Translations under genes and position numbers: made by a program | Notes under the pieces: generated by a model | Database searches by the model: none | What the model was told of the DNA's origin: nothing | Seen by the model: only the letters and a program-made list of their open reading frames with translations | Shown here: one piece after another, positions 24,888 through 33,449 of the stretch | Layout of the letters: each line of letters starts with the position of its first letter | Position numbering within the stretch: position 1 is the first letter of the stretch | Source: Pedobacter sp. SYP-B3415 | Lineage (GTDB): Bacteria > Bacteroidota > Bacteroidia > Sphingobacteriales > Sphingobacteriaceae | NCBI RefSeq assembly: GCF_004138205.1 | Contig: NZ_RXNQ01000036.1 | Span: 62,001-126,000, forward strand | DNA length: 64,000 nucleotides | Direction of reading: 5' to 3'

Positions 24888-27698
24888 CTAGCGTTGTCCT
24901 AAAGAGAAATTGTAAGTGAATGAAAGTGAAATGTTTGTACCAAATCTGGCAGATGTGTAGGGCTTGTCAACACCACCGTCATAAACGTTTTTATCATCCA
25001 TATTTAAGTAAAAGATACTTCGCTGATTCAAGAGATCTCCAACGTTGAGTTTGAGTTCAGCCTTATTATTAATGAGTTTTTTACTCACTTGAAAATCTAC
25101 TACGTCTCGTGCATTCTCCCAAATATTAGGAATGAGGTTATTTCCAACGAAAGCAATCCGTTGTCCTACGCGGTTATAAAGTGCGGTGAGGCTCCATCCG
25201 CTTTTATCGTTTGCGTATTGAATTCCACCATTGAGAAGATATGGTGACTGGCCTTGCAGGGGACGTGATTGCAAATTCGCACTTCCTTGTTCCACTTCAG
25301 ACTTTATATAACTCAAATTAGCAAACATGGTCAAATCGTTGAAAAAGCTGGATTGATTAATAAAGTTTAATCTTTTTCTCAATTCCAGTTCCGCGCCATA
25401 AGAATACGCCTTCGACATGTTTTGAAAACCTACCTGTCTCCGCTCTGGTGTAGCACTTCCATCGAGAACCTGCTCAATGGCATCATTAAAATCTTTATAG
25501 AAAGCAGATACCGTGATTGATTCCCCGCTTGCAGGATAGATTTCGTAACGGAGGTCTGCGTTGTTAATTGTCGCACGCTTCAATTGCGGATTGCCTAACG
25601 TAGCTGTTTGGGCTACAAAATCATAAAATTCAAACGGAGCAAGTTCGCGAAGTTCAGGACGAGAAACCGTTCTTGAAGCAGAAACACGGAAGTTGCTTTT
25701 GTCAGAGATTGTATAAGTATAGTTTGCTGAGGGAAGTATGTCAGTGAATTGTTGGTCCATACTTCTGCTGGTGCCACTTAGGTCAATGTAATCCACATTC
25801 TGATAGTACTGTTCGAGCCTGACACCCCAAACCAATCGTGATTTTTCGCCAAAACGATTATCGAGCATAGCATAGCCAGCATTTAAAAACGTTTGTGCGT
25901 CATAGGAGTCAGTATTGCTTGTGAAATCGGTCAAAAAGAATCCACCGGTAGCCCTGATTTGTTCGGATGCAAAAATTCGGTCTTTAGGCAATGTCAATAC
26001 TTGATCATCAAAGCTCGGCGATCCGGTAGAATTGAACAGGTAGTTAAAAATACGGGCATTGAAATCCCGGGTCTTATAGTTTGAGAGAACCCCGGCTTTG
26101 AAAGAGCTTTTTTTGCCTTTAAGAGTAAATGGTAGTGTATAATTTGCTTGCCCGGAAAAATTATCTTCATGCATATCTGAGAAAAAACGCCGGCTATTGC
26201 GATCAACTACCGAATAGACTTTTGTCCCAGCACCATTTTCACGATAGTATATAGATCTTAGATCCGGTTGATCGCGCTTGGTTAGTGAATAGCTTAGATT
26301 CCAGTTCAATTTCTGATCGCGTGCACCAAATGCATGTTCTCCATCCAATTGATGATTTGATATGAATTTCTGAGTGAGTTCGTTGTTATTGAAACGGAGA
26401 TTACCATCGATGTTTGTATTGAAACCTGTTCTGTCGGTATAAATTTCATCATACACGTTATTTAGCAGGTTCTTGAAGCTTAATTTAGTCTTTCCTTTTT
26501 TATAGGTTATGTTGGCAAGCAGGCCTACACTTGTATTAAATATAAATTGACTGTCATCATAAGCATAGTAGATATCCTGGAAATTGTTTTGGTAATCATT
26601 CCTTTCAACCGGATTGATGTTTTGTCCGTTGCGATAAGAAAGGGATACAATACTTCCAAGTGAACCTCCATTCTCAAAATCAGTTCGATTGCCCCAGGTA
26701 AGTTGGTGACTTTGGGTTGGCAATGCCGCATAGGTATGCTCCCCATATGGATTCGAAAGCTGTTTTGTTAAACCGACCTTTTGATCAGGGGTAAGCGGAT
26801 TATATTTTTGAAAAGATGAGGGAAATGACGCCGGAAGTTTTCTGTCGCTTTGACCGAAACCAAGATAGGCAAGGTTTGCACGCTCGTTAGACGTAAAGTC
26901 TTTAAAAGTCGATTGAGTGTTGTATCCCCAACTGGTGCTAAAAGCAATATAATCCTGATCGGGCACGTCCTTAGTTACAACCTGAACAATACCTCCAGCA
27001 AAGTCGGCAGGAAGATCAGCTGACGCAGTTTTATTGATCAAAATTTTATCGACAAGGTTGGAGGGAATAATATCAAATGAAAAGGCCTTCTTATCCGGTT
27101 CGGTAGACGGCATAATCGCATTATTAAGCATTGTGACATTATAACGATCTGCCAATCCCCGAATAACGACAAACTTGTTATTTTGAATACTTGCACCGCT
27201 TACGCGCTTCAGTACTTCGGAGGTATTCTTATCAGGTGATCGTTGAATTATCTCAGCGGATATTCCACTTGAAATGATTGGACTATTTTTTTGTTGTGCA
27301 AGAAGCGCATTGACAGATTCCTGTTTGAAATTTGCCCTGACAACTACATCGCTAAGCTGGTTGGAACCAGCTTCTTCCAAAATTGTGTTGAGAGTTGTAG
27401 TCGTGCCGGACTTCACTTCCACATCAGATACTTCCTTGGTGGCGTAGCCGACGTATGATATAGCAAGTACATACTTTCCATCGGCCAAACCGCCAATCAA
27501 ATACTTACCATCTACATCGGTAGCTATACCTTTATTTACTCCTTTGACCAGCACCGAAACACCAATGAGCGCTTCGCCGGTTTTCTTATCTGTAACGGTA
27601 CCCGCAATTTTACCGCCCGTCTGTGCATATGCTGAGAGCGCAGATACCACAAAAAATAGAGCGAGAAGGATTTTTGAGAATGAGTTTGTTGATTTCAC
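24888..27698 (-). CDS. TonB-dependent outer-membrane receptor
   Basis: 936 residues. A signal peptide ends at AYAQ (26). Residues about 30-115 form a carboxypeptidase-regulatory-like domain (GKIAGTVTDKKTGEALIGVSV). Residues about 130-260 form the plug (SGASIQNNKFVVIRGLADRYN), and the rest is a 22-strand-type barrel ending in the aromatic strand SLSFTYNFSLGQR. No SusD partner is adjacent; a beta-helix lipoprotein takes that place. The start codon is GTG. A small hairpin (27702-27718) lies just before it and a six-unit direct-repeat array with a -7 box lies upstream. Confidence 0.93.
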   Translation of the reverse strand: MKSTNSFSKILLALFFVVSALSAYAQTGGKIAGTVTDKKTGEALIGVSVLVKGVNKGIATDVDGKYLIGGLADGKYVLAISYVGYATKEVSDVEVKSGTTTTLNTILEEAGSNQLSDVVVRANFKQESVNALLAQQKNSPIISSGISAEIIQRSPDKNTSEVLKRVSGASIQNNKFVVIRGLADRYNVTMLNNAIMPSTEPDKKAFSFDIIPSNLVDKILINKTASADLPADFAGGIVQVVTKDVPDQDYIAFSTSWGYNTQSTFKDFTSNERANLAYLGFGQSDRKLPASFPSSFQKYNPLTPDQKVGLTKQLSNPYGEHTYAALPTQSHQLTWGNRTDFENGGSLGSIVSLSYRNGQNINPVERNDYQNNFQDIYYAYDDSQFIFNTSVGLLANITYKKGKTKLSFKNLLNNVYDEIYTDRTGFNTNIDGNLRFNNNELTQKFISNHQLDGEHAFGARDQKLNWNLSYSLTKRDQPDLRSIYYRENGAGTKVYSVVDRNSRRFFSDMHEDNFSGQANYTLPFTLKGKKSSFKAGVLSNYKTRDFNARIFNYLFNSTGSPSFDDQVLTLPKDRIFASEQIRATGGFFLTDFTSNTDSYDAQTFLNAGYAMLDNRFGEKSRLVWGVRLEQYYQNVDYIDLSGTSRSMDQQFTDILPSANYTYTISDKSNFRVSASRTVSRPELRELAPFEFYDFVAQTATLGNPQLKRATINNADLRYEIYPASGESITVSAFYKDFNDAIEQVLDGSATPERRQVGFQNMSKAYSYGAELELRKRLNFINQSSFFNDLTMFANLSYIKSEVEQGSANLQSRPLQGQSPYLLNGGIQYANDKSGWSLTALYNRVGQRIAFVGNNLIPNIWENARDVVDFQVSKKLINNKAELKLNVGDLLNQRSIFYLNMDDKNVYDGGVDKPYTSARFGTNISLSFTYNFSLGQR

Positions 27699-27718
27699 TT
27701 TCCTGAATTATTTTCAGG

Positions 27719-27726
27719 CAAAGCTA
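27719..27726 (-). promoter_or_regulatory. -7 box of the TonB-receptor operon
   Basis: TAGCTTTG matches TAnnTTTG on the minus strand, 20 bp before the GTG start. No TTG lies 19 bp upstream; instead the last unit of the repeat array ends 9 bp before this box, as expected for an activator-dependent promoter. Confidence 0.7.
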
Positions 27727-27735
27727 TTACCACAA

Positions 27736-27796
27736 TGTTAGCCGCGTGTTAGGTGTTAATTAAGGTTTGTTTAGCTAACTATTAAGCGAATGTTAA
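27736..27796 (-). promoter_or_regulatory. array of six 11-bp direct repeats (Pho-box-like activator sites)
   Basis: On the minus strand six hexamers follow at an exact 11-bp pitch: TTAACA, TTAATA, CTAAAC, TTAATT, CTAACA, CTAACA, each separated by five variable bases. The last ends 9 bp before the -7 box TAGCTTTG. Eleven-bp direct repeats placed about 10 bp before the -10 element are the hallmark of PhoB/OmpR-family activators, and YTAACA resembles the Bacillus PhoP box TTAACA. Which regulator binds here is inference. Confidence 0.7.
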
Positions 27797-27808
27797 CACG
27801 CAAAAGAA

Positions 27809-28309
27809 TCAATACCTTATGCCCAGTTTGCGGCAGATAAAGTGCAGCAGCCAGATCGGACCGATTAACAAAAATTTAATATCATCAAGAAACGAAGGTT
27901 TTTTGCCTTCTATCTTGTGCCCTGCAAACTGTCCGATCCAGGAAACGACGAAGATGACCAGACAAACTGACCATATGGACGGCCCCCCTGCCAACTGCCA
28001 CTTCTCCAGCTGCACGATTCCCATCGCCATGATAAAAATAATGATCAGCATGAAATAAGAGAGTACCGGCGATAGGCGGTAATAATAGTATACCGAAAAA
28101 GCAATGGCAAACGACGCCCAATTCAGGTAACCATTGTACCTGCCCAGAAAATCCATATGCGGAAAGGGTATAGACCACAGCAGTCCGAGAATGCTGAAAA
28201 AGATTAATGGCACACAGATCCAATGGATGATCTTATTGGTACCATTCTGGTGACTCTCGGCATACTTGTCGAAATCCCGGTCAACCGGACGTCTTGCCTG
28301 CGTTTTCAT
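27809..28309 (-). CDS. DUF962/Mpo1-like membrane protein
   Basis: 166 residues from the start chosen here (MKTQARRPVD). The family motifs are present: YAESHQNGTNKIIHWICVP at the first helix and GHKIEGKKPSFLDDIKFLLIGP at the last, with about four membrane segments between. The yeast homologue Mpo1 is an Fe(II) dioxygenase for 2-hydroxy fatty acid alpha-oxidation using conserved His residues; the His residues in these motifs are kept. An in-frame ATG at 28378 lies inside the rny terminator and is unlikely. Confidence 0.85.
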   Translation of the reverse strand: MKTQARRPVDRDFDKYAESHQNGTNKIIHWICVPLIFFSILGLLWSIPFPHMDFLGRYNGYLNWASFAIAFSVYYYYRLSPVLSYFMLIIIFIMAMGIVQLEKWQLAGGPSIWSVCLVIFVVSWIGQFAGHKIEGKKPSFLDDIKFLLIGPIWLLHFICRKLGIRY

Positions 28310-28354
28310 AAACTCTTCTTTTTTCAACTGTGCTGTTTGATGGGTGTTAAAAAT

Positions 28355-28386
28355 AAAAAAAGCGATTGGTTCTGACAATCGCTTTT
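28355..28386 (-). terminator. terminator after rny
   Basis: An 11-bp stem AAAAGCGATTG / CAATCGCTTTT (28358-28368, 28376-28386) with a 7-base loop, running into seven U on the minus strand. Confidence 0.9.
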
Positions 28387-28405
28387 CTATTCTGGATATT
28401 GAATG

Positions 28406-29968
28406 TTATTTGGCGTAAGATACAGAGCGGGTTTCGCGAATAACGGTCACCTTAATTTGCCCCGGATAAGTCATCTCCGTCTGTATGCGGTTCGAAATAT
28501 CTGCAGCAAGAAGTTCTGCCTGGGCATCAGTTACGCGTTCACTCTCTACAACCACCCGCAGCTCCCGGCCAGCCTGGATTGCGAAGGTCTTTTCAACCCC
28601 CGGATATGACAGTGCCAGTTCTTCAAGTTCTTTCAGGCGTTTAATGTAACTTTCAACAACCTCGCGGCGTGCACCCGGCCGTGCGCCAGAAATGGCATCG
28701 CAGGCCTGAACGATTGGCGAGATCAGAGAGGTCATTTCAATTTCGTCATGGTGAGCACCGATCGCATTACAAACTTCGGGGTGTTCCTTGTATTTCTCGG
28801 CCAGTTGCATCCCGAGAATAGCGTGCGGCAGTTCCGGATTGTCATCAGGAACTTTTCCGATATCGTGAAGCAAACCTGCACGTTTTGCCAGCTTTGCATT
28901 CAAGCCAAGTTCAGCAGCCATGGTGGCACAGAAATTTGCTACCTCACGCGAGTGATGCAGCAGGTTTTGCCCGTATGACGAGCGGTAGCGCATACGCCCA
29001 ACCATTCTGATCAGTTCGGGATGCAGACCGTGAATACCAAGATCGATCACCGTACGTTCTCCGATCTCGATGATTTCATCTTCGATCTGTTTTTTTGTTT
29101 TGGCAACGATTTCTTCGATCCTGGCCGGGTGAATACGACCATCTGTAACCAGACGGTGCAGGGCCAGACGGGCAATCTCACGACGAACCGGATCAAAACC
29201 TGAGAGAATGATCGCTTCCGGTGTATCGTCTACAATAATCTCAATACCTGTGGCGGCCTCAAGAGCGCGGATATTGCGCCCCTCGCGTCCGATTACACGG
29301 CCTTTGATCTCGTCACTTTCTATATGAAAGATAGAAACCGTGTTTTCTATCGCCGCTTCAACTGCGGTGCGCTGAATAGTCTGGATAACGACTTTTTTAG
29401 CTTCTTTGGTAGCGGTTAGCTTTGCCTCGTCGACAATGTCTTTAACCTGTATCATGGCTTGTGTGCGGGCTTCCTGCTTCAGGTTTTCAACGAGCTGGTT
29501 GCGCGCTTCTTCGGCAGAAAGACCTGCAATAGTTTCAAGTTGCTTCAGATGCTGGTTTTTCAGCTGTTCAACTTCTTCCTGTTTTTTAACAGCGAGATCC
29601 GTTTGTTTTTCGAGGTTGGTGCGTACCTTATCCAGTTCCTGTTCCTTCCGGTTCAGATTTTCAAGGCGTTGGTTTACGGATTGTTCTTTTTGCTTGAGGG
29701 TATTTTCACGCTGATTAGCGGCATTGTTACGTGTATTTACTTCCTGCTCATGCTCAGCCTTGAGCTGCAAAAACTTTTCTTTGGCTTCGAGCAGTTTATT
29801 CTTCTTCAGGATTTCTGCGTTATTCTCAGCGTCTTTTAAGATTTTTTTAACTTTTGTCTGAGCAGCGATCTCCTGATTCTTTAGCAAATTTCGCAGGAGA
29901 TACCTCCCCAGCAAGGTGCCGGCTATGAGCCCGGCTAAAACATATCCAATTATTCCAACTATTTCCAT
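28406..29968 (-). CDS. rny: ribonuclease Y
   Basis: 520 residues from ATG 29968 (MEIVGIIGYVLAG), the usual length. Layout: N-terminal membrane anchor (1-22), long coiled coil (about 25-190), KH domain (GRVIGREGRNIRALEAATGIE, about 210-270) and HD domain with the metal motif LLHDIGKVPDD and HSREVANFCA. It is the membrane-bound endonuclease that starts mRNA decay in bacteria lacking RNase E. The nine extra codons upstream run into the U-tract of the preceding RNA gene and are left out. Confidence 0.97.
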   Translation of the reverse strand: MEIVGIIGYVLAGLIAGTLLGRYLLRNLLKNQEIAAQTKVKKILKDAENNAEILKKNKLLEAKEKFLQLKAEHEQEVNTRNNAANQRENTLKQKEQSVNQRLENLNRKEQELDKVRTNLEKQTDLAVKKQEEVEQLKNQHLKQLETIAGLSAEEARNQLVENLKQEARTQAMIQVKDIVDEAKLTATKEAKKVVIQTIQRTAVEAAIENTVSIFHIESDEIKGRVIGREGRNIRALEAATGIEIIVDDTPEAIILSGFDPVRREIARLALHRLVTDGRIHPARIEEIVAKTKKQIEDEIIEIGERTVIDLGIHGLHPELIRMVGRMRYRSSYGQNLLHHSREVANFCATMAAELGLNAKLAKRAGLLHDIGKVPDDNPELPHAILGMQLAEKYKEHPEVCNAIGAHHDEIEMTSLISPIVQACDAISGARPGARREVVESYIKRLKELEELALSYPGVEKTFAIQAGRELRVVVESERVTDAQAELLAADISNRIQTEMTYPGQIKVTVIRETRSVSYAK

Positions 29969-29980
29969 TTTTTTGTTTTT

Positions 29981-30157
29981 AAAAAAAAACCGCAACTGAT
30001 CTATCGAGTCTCATGTATTTCAAACCTCAACTAAGCATAATTGGGATTTAAGTCATTTTCAGGTGCACTTGGCAGATGAAATCCACTTTCTTAACCCCAT
30101 ACATATTGAAGTGTTAAGTTTAAAAATAGTGAAACTCAAAAATCTAGCTGCGGCTAA
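29981..30157 (-). ncRNA. ssrS: probable 6S RNA
   Basis: Between zapA and rny a minus-strand RNA of about 170 nt can be drawn. AGCCGCAGCT (30146-30155) pairs with AGTTGCGGTT (29988-29997). Then GAGTTTC pairs with GAGACTC across a symmetric 8 x 8 internal loop. A large central bubble follows, then a terminal rod with GGATTT / AAATCC. The 3' strand runs into about ten U. A long double-stranded rod with a central bubble that mimics an open promoter is the 6S plan. The place between zapA and rny is where I recall 6S being annotated in this phylum. The primary sequence was not checked against a model. Confidence 0.6.
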
Positions 30158-30233
30158 TATTTTTGTTGCTATTCTGGCAGCACCTTATCCGGTCCGGACA
30201 ATTCATTTGCGCCACATTAAAAAAGAACGACCC

Positions 30234-30524
30234 CTATCTGGAGAAAAAATCTGTTAATAAACTATCCAACTCCACCACCTTATCGGCGACAGCTGTGTCC
30301 TGTACCTGGACCTTATTTTCTGCCTTCAATACGCCGGTTGCATAGTGCAACACCGCCATTGAAAGTAAATCCTGTTTATCTCTGACCGCATAATTTTCCT
30401 GGTATTCTTTTATGCGCTCGTTGATCATCTTTGCTGCCCGCCTCACAATTTCCTCTTCTTCCATATTTACCTTTAAGGGGTAAATGCGGTCGGAGATAGT
30501 TATCTTAATGGAGATTTCTCCCAT
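30234..30524 (-). CDS. zapA: cell division protein ZapA
   Basis: 96 residues: an N-terminal beta-rich globular part (ISIKITISDRIYPLKVN) and a long C-terminal helix suited to dimer coiled coil (EEEEIVRRAAKMINERIKEYQ). ZapA bundles FtsZ filaments at the division site. It lies 31 bp after a coiled-coil gene and just before the probable 6S RNA, an arrangement also found around E. coli zapA. Confidence 0.9.
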   Translation of the reverse strand: MGEISIKITISDRIYPLKVNMEEEEIVRRAAKMINERIKEYQENYAVRDKQDLLSMAVLHYATGVLKAENKVQVQDTAVADKVVELDSLLTDFFSR

Positions 30525-30555
30525 ATTGTTTAGCTTAGTTTCTACCTGATTGCCT

Positions 30556-30846
30556 CTATTTCTTCAGCAATACTACACACCTATCTATTTCACGCACAAA
30601 TTCGTTAATTTTTTGCTTTATGTCAAGTGTCTTCTCACTCGTACCCTCAATGCTCTTGGCGACTTTCAGAACCCGAAGTTTTTCATCCAGGTCTGATATT
30701 TTTGTCTTAGAAGTATCGAGCGCAACTTTTAACGACTGGTTTTCAAGTTTCAGCAGGTCATTCTCTTCCTGTAATGCCTGACACAACTCAATGAGTCGTG
30801 CAGTTTTATCCAGTACTGAATCTAATTGATCTGCAACCGTGGCCAT
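30556..30846 (-). CDS. small coiled-coil protein between pheT and zapA
   Basis: 96 residues, almost entirely heptad-rich helix (ARLIELCQALQEENDLLKLEN). No signal or membrane segment. Size, coiled coil and place next to zapA make a ZapB-like or other division-linked role plausible, but no sequence signature proves it. It shares an operon with pheT and zapA (79 bp and 31 bp gaps). Confidence 0.8.
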   Translation of the reverse strand: MATVADQLDSVLDKTARLIELCQALQEENDLLKLENQSLKVALDTSKTKISDLDEKLRVLKVAKSIEGTSEKTLDIKQKINEFVREIDRCVVLLKK

Positions 30847-30925
30847 GTACGATTAATTAAGTGGCTAAGTTATTTAAAAGTGTTGAAACTTTCGTTCGAA
30901 TACCGAAGAAATTGCATGTTTGATC

Positions 30926-33322
30926 TTATTTTCTAACCTCAGCCCCGGTTTGTTTTTCAAGATTAACAATGACCTTTTGCATCAATCCGTCGATCTTCTG
31001 ATCGGTAAGTGTCTGTTCCTCATCCTGCAAGGTCAGGCTGATAGCATATGATTTCTTACCCGCAGGAAGTTTATCACCCTGGTACACGTCAAACACCTGA
31101 ATGTCCCGAACCAGCTTACGTTCAGTTTTGTAAACAACAGATTTCAGGTCATCAAAATTCACGGCCTTATCTATAAGCAACGACAAATCACGACGCACAG
31201 ACGGAAATTTTGGAATATCCTTATTAAATATCTTGTTTTTCCGGCTGCTGTCCAACAAAGCCTGCCAGTCGAAGTCGGCATAGAAGACCGCTTTGTCAAC
31301 TCCCGTTACCTTCCTGTCTGCCGGCAATGCCTCACCAAAACTAACCAGCACCTTTTCGCCGCGGAAATATTTCAGACCGTAGCTGAATTGCTCTAGCGCA
31401 GCTTCGCCGGTTTGAAAGCCTGAAAGTCCGAGCCGGCTAAGAACACCGTCTACAACGGCCTTCAGGTGATAGAAACCAACAGGCTGAATTTTCTGGTTCC
31501 ACTGCTCAGCCTGAGCATTCCCCGATAACAGCACAAGCAACCTTGGCCGTTCTACATATTTTTCATTGATCAGATGATATGTCTTCCCAAATTCGAAAAA
31601 CCTGAGATCAGCGTTTTTTCGGTTCTGGTTGTAGGCTACACTTTCCAGCGCAGGAAATAACAGCTCCTGTCTTAAGACATTTAAGTCACTGCTCAACGGG
31701 TTCAGAACCTGCACAGCCTGTTCCGGCTGCCGGGAATAGGCACCCTTTGTTAGCGAGTTGCAGAGAATTTCTGTAAAGCCGTTTGCAGCCAGCAGGTCGG
31801 CAATGAGCTGTTGTGTATTTTCCGGATCCGGTTTTGCGCTGTACGACAGCGAAGCATTTACCTTGGCCGGAATCGCTATGTTGTCATATCCATAGATGCG
31901 TAACACTTCTTCAGTGACATCAACTTCCCGGGTTACATCTACTTTATATGCCGGCACCCTCAGGTCGAGTTGCTCTTCACTTTCAGACAATATCTCTATA
32001 CCTACCGCCTGGATGATCGAACGGATCTCTGCCGCCGGAATCTCTGCACCGATCAGCCTATTGATGTTTTTATAGGAAACAGGGAAATTGAATGGCTGGA
32101 TAGGCTCGGGATATTGATCATTTACGGCTGAAGCTACCGTTCCGCCCGCAACTTCAGTAATAAGCAGCGCCGCGTATTGCAGGGCAGGCAAGGTCATTTC
32201 CGGGTCGGTTCCGCGCTCGAACCTGAAAGATGCATCAGTCTTGAGTGTATGACGTTTAGCCGTCTTGCGAACGCTTACAGGGTTGAAGTAGGCGCTTTCT
32301 AAGAAAACACTGGTAGTTGACTCCGTGATACCTGAATCGATCCCCCCAAACACTCCGGCAATACACATGGGCTGCGTATCATTACAGATCATCAGATCTT
32401 CTGAAGAAAGTTTGCGCTCTACACCGTCAAGGGTAACAAATTTTTCTCCTTCTGCAGCTTTCCGGACGATTACTTTTGAGCCGGAAATCTTCGCTGCATC
32501 GAAAGCATGCAGCGGCTGTCCAAGGCCATGAAGCACATAATTCGTAATATCGACGATATTGTTGATTGGCCGGATACCAATTACAGTCAGTTGTTCCTTC
32601 AACCAGTCGGGTGAATCCTTCACAGAAACACCCGTAATAAGCAGGGAAGAATACCGCGGGCAGGATGCCGCATCTGCAACTTCAACCGCAATACCTGGCT
32701 GCTCACCGGCTTTAAAAGCCGTCAGATCAGGCAAGTGGTAAGCTGTACGCAGGTAGGCGGCCAGATCCCGGGCTACACCAAGATGAGAGGCAGCATCTGC
32801 CCGGTTGGGCGTAAGCCCGATCTCAAAAACAAAATCATCTTCAAGTTTGAAATAATCTTTTGCAAGGGTACCTGGTATGGTATCTTCAGGGAGCACCATG
32901 ATGCCATCATGTGATTTGCCAAGCCCGATTTCATCTTCAGCACAGATCATACCTTCAGACAGTTCAGAGCGAATTTTTGATTTGTTGATCCTGAAGGGCT
33001 CTCCTGATAAAGGATAGACAGTTGTACCAACGGTAGCAACAATCACCTTCTGCCCTGCTGCAACATTCGGCGCACCGCAGACAATTTGCAAGGCCGCTGC
33101 TTCGCCTACATTTACCGTAGTAACACGCAGTCGATCTGCATTTGGATGCGGAACACAGGTAAGCACTTCCCCGATCACAAGCCCTTCCAATCCGCCGGCT
33201 ATTGCCTGAACTTTTTCAAGGCTTTCCACTTCCAGGCCAATACCTGTAAGTGCGAGCGATATTTCTTCCGGACTCAGCGTGGTGTCAACAAAATTTTTAA
33301 GCCACTTATACGATATTTTCAT
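30926..33322 (-). CDS. pheT: phenylalanyl-tRNA synthetase beta subunit
   Basis: 798 residues from MKISYKWLKNFVD. Domains in order: B1, the EMAP-II-like tRNA-binding domain (about 42-150, VVCGAPNVAAGQKV-like segment), B3/B4 editing domain, B5 (about 400-475), the catalytic-like core, and the C-terminal ferredoxin-fold anticodon-binding domain (FPSVRRDLSLLIDKAVNFDDL). With the alpha subunit, encoded elsewhere, it charges tRNA-Phe and edits Tyr-tRNA. The 36 extra upstream codons cover the promoter and are excluded. Confidence 0.98.
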   Translation of the reverse strand: MKISYKWLKNFVDTTLSPEEISLALTGIGLEVESLEKVQAIAGGLEGLVIGEVLTCVPHPNADRLRVTTVNVGEAAALQIVCGAPNVAAGQKVIVATVGTTVYPLSGEPFRINKSKIRSELSEGMICAEDEIGLGKSHDGIMVLPEDTIPGTLAKDYFKLEDDFVFEIGLTPNRADAASHLGVARDLAAYLRTAYHLPDLTAFKAGEQPGIAVEVADAASCPRYSSLLITGVSVKDSPDWLKEQLTVIGIRPINNIVDITNYVLHGLGQPLHAFDAAKISGSKVIVRKAAEGEKFVTLDGVERKLSSEDLMICNDTQPMCIAGVFGGIDSGITESTTSVFLESAYFNPVSVRKTAKRHTLKTDASFRFERGTDPEMTLPALQYAALLITEVAGGTVASAVNDQYPEPIQPFNFPVSYKNINRLIGAEIPAAEIRSIIQAVGIEILSESEEQLDLRVPAYKVDVTREVDVTEEVLRIYGYDNIAIPAKVNASLSYSAKPDPENTQQLIADLLAANGFTEILCNSLTKGAYSRQPEQAVQVLNPLSSDLNVLRQELLFPALESVAYNQNRKNADLRFFEFGKTYHLINEKYVERPRLLVLLSGNAQAEQWNQKIQPVGFYHLKAVVDGVLSRLGLSGFQTGEAALEQFSYGLKYFRGEKVLVSFGEALPADRKVTGVDKAVFYADFDWQALLDSSRKNKIFNKDIPKFPSVRRDLSLLIDKAVNFDDLKSVVYKTERKLVRDIQVFDVYQGDKLPAGKKSYAISLTLQDEEQTLTDQKIDGLMQKVIVNLEKQTGAEVRK

Positions 33323-33368
33323 GTGTAATTGAATCGGTAGCAAGCTGTGCGAGCCCGCAGATAAGCTG

Positions 33369-33376
33369 CAAAGATA
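33369..33376 (-). promoter_or_regulatory. -7 box of the pheT-zapA operon
   Basis: TATCTTTG on the minus strand, 46 bp before the pheT ATG, followed by CAG as at the ribosomal protein promoters. No TTG is seen at the expected -33 place. Confidence 0.55.
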
Positions 33377-33449
33377 GTATTTAAGCGTAAATGCGCATAC
33401 AGCCGGTTCCAATTTGACACCGGCCGGCATGCATCATGATTAAAACTTT

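Noticed and set aside
28310..28378. Upstream start for the DUF962 protein
   Set aside because: The ATG lies inside the rny terminator stem.
33323..33430. 36-codon extension of PheT
   Set aside because: It covers the promoter and leader; MKISYKWLKNF is the conserved start.
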